Shown: positions 63,181-64,000 of the stretch, piece after piece
How the letters are laid out: each line of letters opens with the position of its first letter
How positions within the stretch are numbered: position 1 is the first letter of the stretch
Assembly: GCA_022376925.1 (NCBI GenBank)
Contig: JAIOJX010000032.1
Coordinates: 204,720,939 to 204,784,938, forward strand
From: Tragulus kanchil
Taxonomy: Eukaryota > Chordata > Mammalia > Artiodactyla > Tragulidae
Direction of reading: 5' to 3'
DNA length: 64,000 bases
The notes under the pieces: generated by a model
What the model saw: only the letters and a program-made list of their open reading frames with translations
What the model was told of the DNA's origin: nothing
The model's database searches: none
Made by a program: the position numbers and the translations under genes

Positions 63181-64000
63181 CAGTCAGCTTGAAAAGGGCC
63201 TGTCTACCAAGTCTAGAATCTATTCTTGCCCTGGACCCTCACATGCCCTTCTGCTGAAGGCAGGCATTTTCTTGGTTATGGTAATGGCCATGGTCAGCCA
63301 GCCAGGTCAATAGAAGAATCTACAGAAGTACACTAGCTTCCGTGGACCCTCACTTGCCCTAGAGGGCCCGGCATGGAGAAGCAGTCTACTGGATAGGCGA
63401 GTGTGTGTCTCTCCACAGGCTGGCGGGTGGCAGAGGCAGGCTAGGGTACCAGGTGTAACCAAGACCATCCAGCAGACAAGACCACGGAATCTTTCCTTGA
63501 AGAAAGTGGCCGTGACCCAGACAGTCGGTGATGAAACCATTTCCTCTTCAAGAGAGGCCCAAGCACATGGCTGCAGGGCCTGGCAAGGCCACAGGCTTTG
63601 TTCACCAGGCCACTCCCTACCGGATGTGATAGTGTACACTGTGGGCTCAAGAAACAGAATTACTTTTTAAACAGAGACAAGGTGTAGATAATTACCATTG
63701 CGTGCATTTATTGAGTGCTTAGCATGCGTTCTATGACTGATATGGATTCGTTTATTTAATCCTTATAATAACCTTAAAACATGGGTTCTATTATTATCTC
63801 CATTTGACAGATGGAGTTCTTTAGGCACAGAGAGGTTAATTTCCCCAAGTCTGTACAGACCATGAGTGACATTCAAACCCAGGGCTGACTGACCTCTGAG
63901 ACTGTGCTCTGAATTACCTGAAGCAAAGCAGAGGCCCTTCCCTCAGAGTTAGTGGAGACCTGGGACCAGGGGGAAGTCCTGAGACATTTCCATATTGGTC
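63181..64000 (-). repeat. Unique stretch with MIR, antisense, at the right edge
   Basis: MIR-like 'tattgagtgcttagcatgcg', 'cacagagaggttaatttcc' and 'cattcaaacccagggctgac' lie at about 63700-63905. The preceding 500 bases are unique without a supported gene. Confidence 0.65.

Overview
The window is nuclear DNA of a ruminant, most likely a bovid. It carries tRNA-derived Bov-tA and CHR-type SINEs, fragments of the RTE-type LINE BovB, a 5'-truncated L1 and older L2 and MIR copies. The exact species cannot be fixed from the sequence. Apart from transposon fragments, the only protein-coding gene I can support is FOS (c-Fos) on the minus strand. It has four exons, a complete 380-codon reading frame (23844-26290), consensus splice sites and a classical promoter.

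Layout. 1-21.9 kb is non-coding DNA downstream of FOS: SINEs, L2 and MIR copies, and a GC-rich block near 5.1-6.6 kb with a perfect CArG box, CRE-like sites and an RFX X-box, a candidate enhancer. 21.9-26.44 kb is the FOS transcription unit. 26.44-26.8 kb is its promoter: TATA, CRE, FAP-1, SRE with an ETS site, and SIE, in the order and spacing known for mammalian c-fos. A CpG-rich zone continues to about 28.3 kb. 28.9-53 kb is repeat-rich upstream DNA. 53.56-54.1 kb is a second GC-rich block with NF-Y, CRE, X-box and E-box motifs, a candidate upstream enhancer or CpG promoter. 54.3-64 kb is again repeats and unique non-coding DNA.

The dominant structural oddity is 21 direct tandem duplications of about 1.05-1.18 kb. 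They are nearly identical, spread over the whole window, and indifferent to what they contain. One copies the last third of the FOS coding region plus its 3' UTR. Several junctions carry a short stretch matching neither copy cleanly, and some copies differ mainly by homopolymer length. This looks like about 1.1-kb overlaps between consecutive contigs that were abutted instead of merged, so the real locus is probably about 41 kb. I favour an assembly artefact over biology.

Biology: c-Fos pairs with JUN proteins to form AP-1. The promoter elements and the two candidate distal elements would together give the rapid, signal-driven expression expected of an immediate-early gene. I found no convincing undescribed system. 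The most useful new observations are the duplication pattern, the two candidate enhancers, an L1 copy with an apparent 3' transduction, a SINE subfamily with a shared C-rich 3' extension, and a diverged 92-bp tandem repeat.
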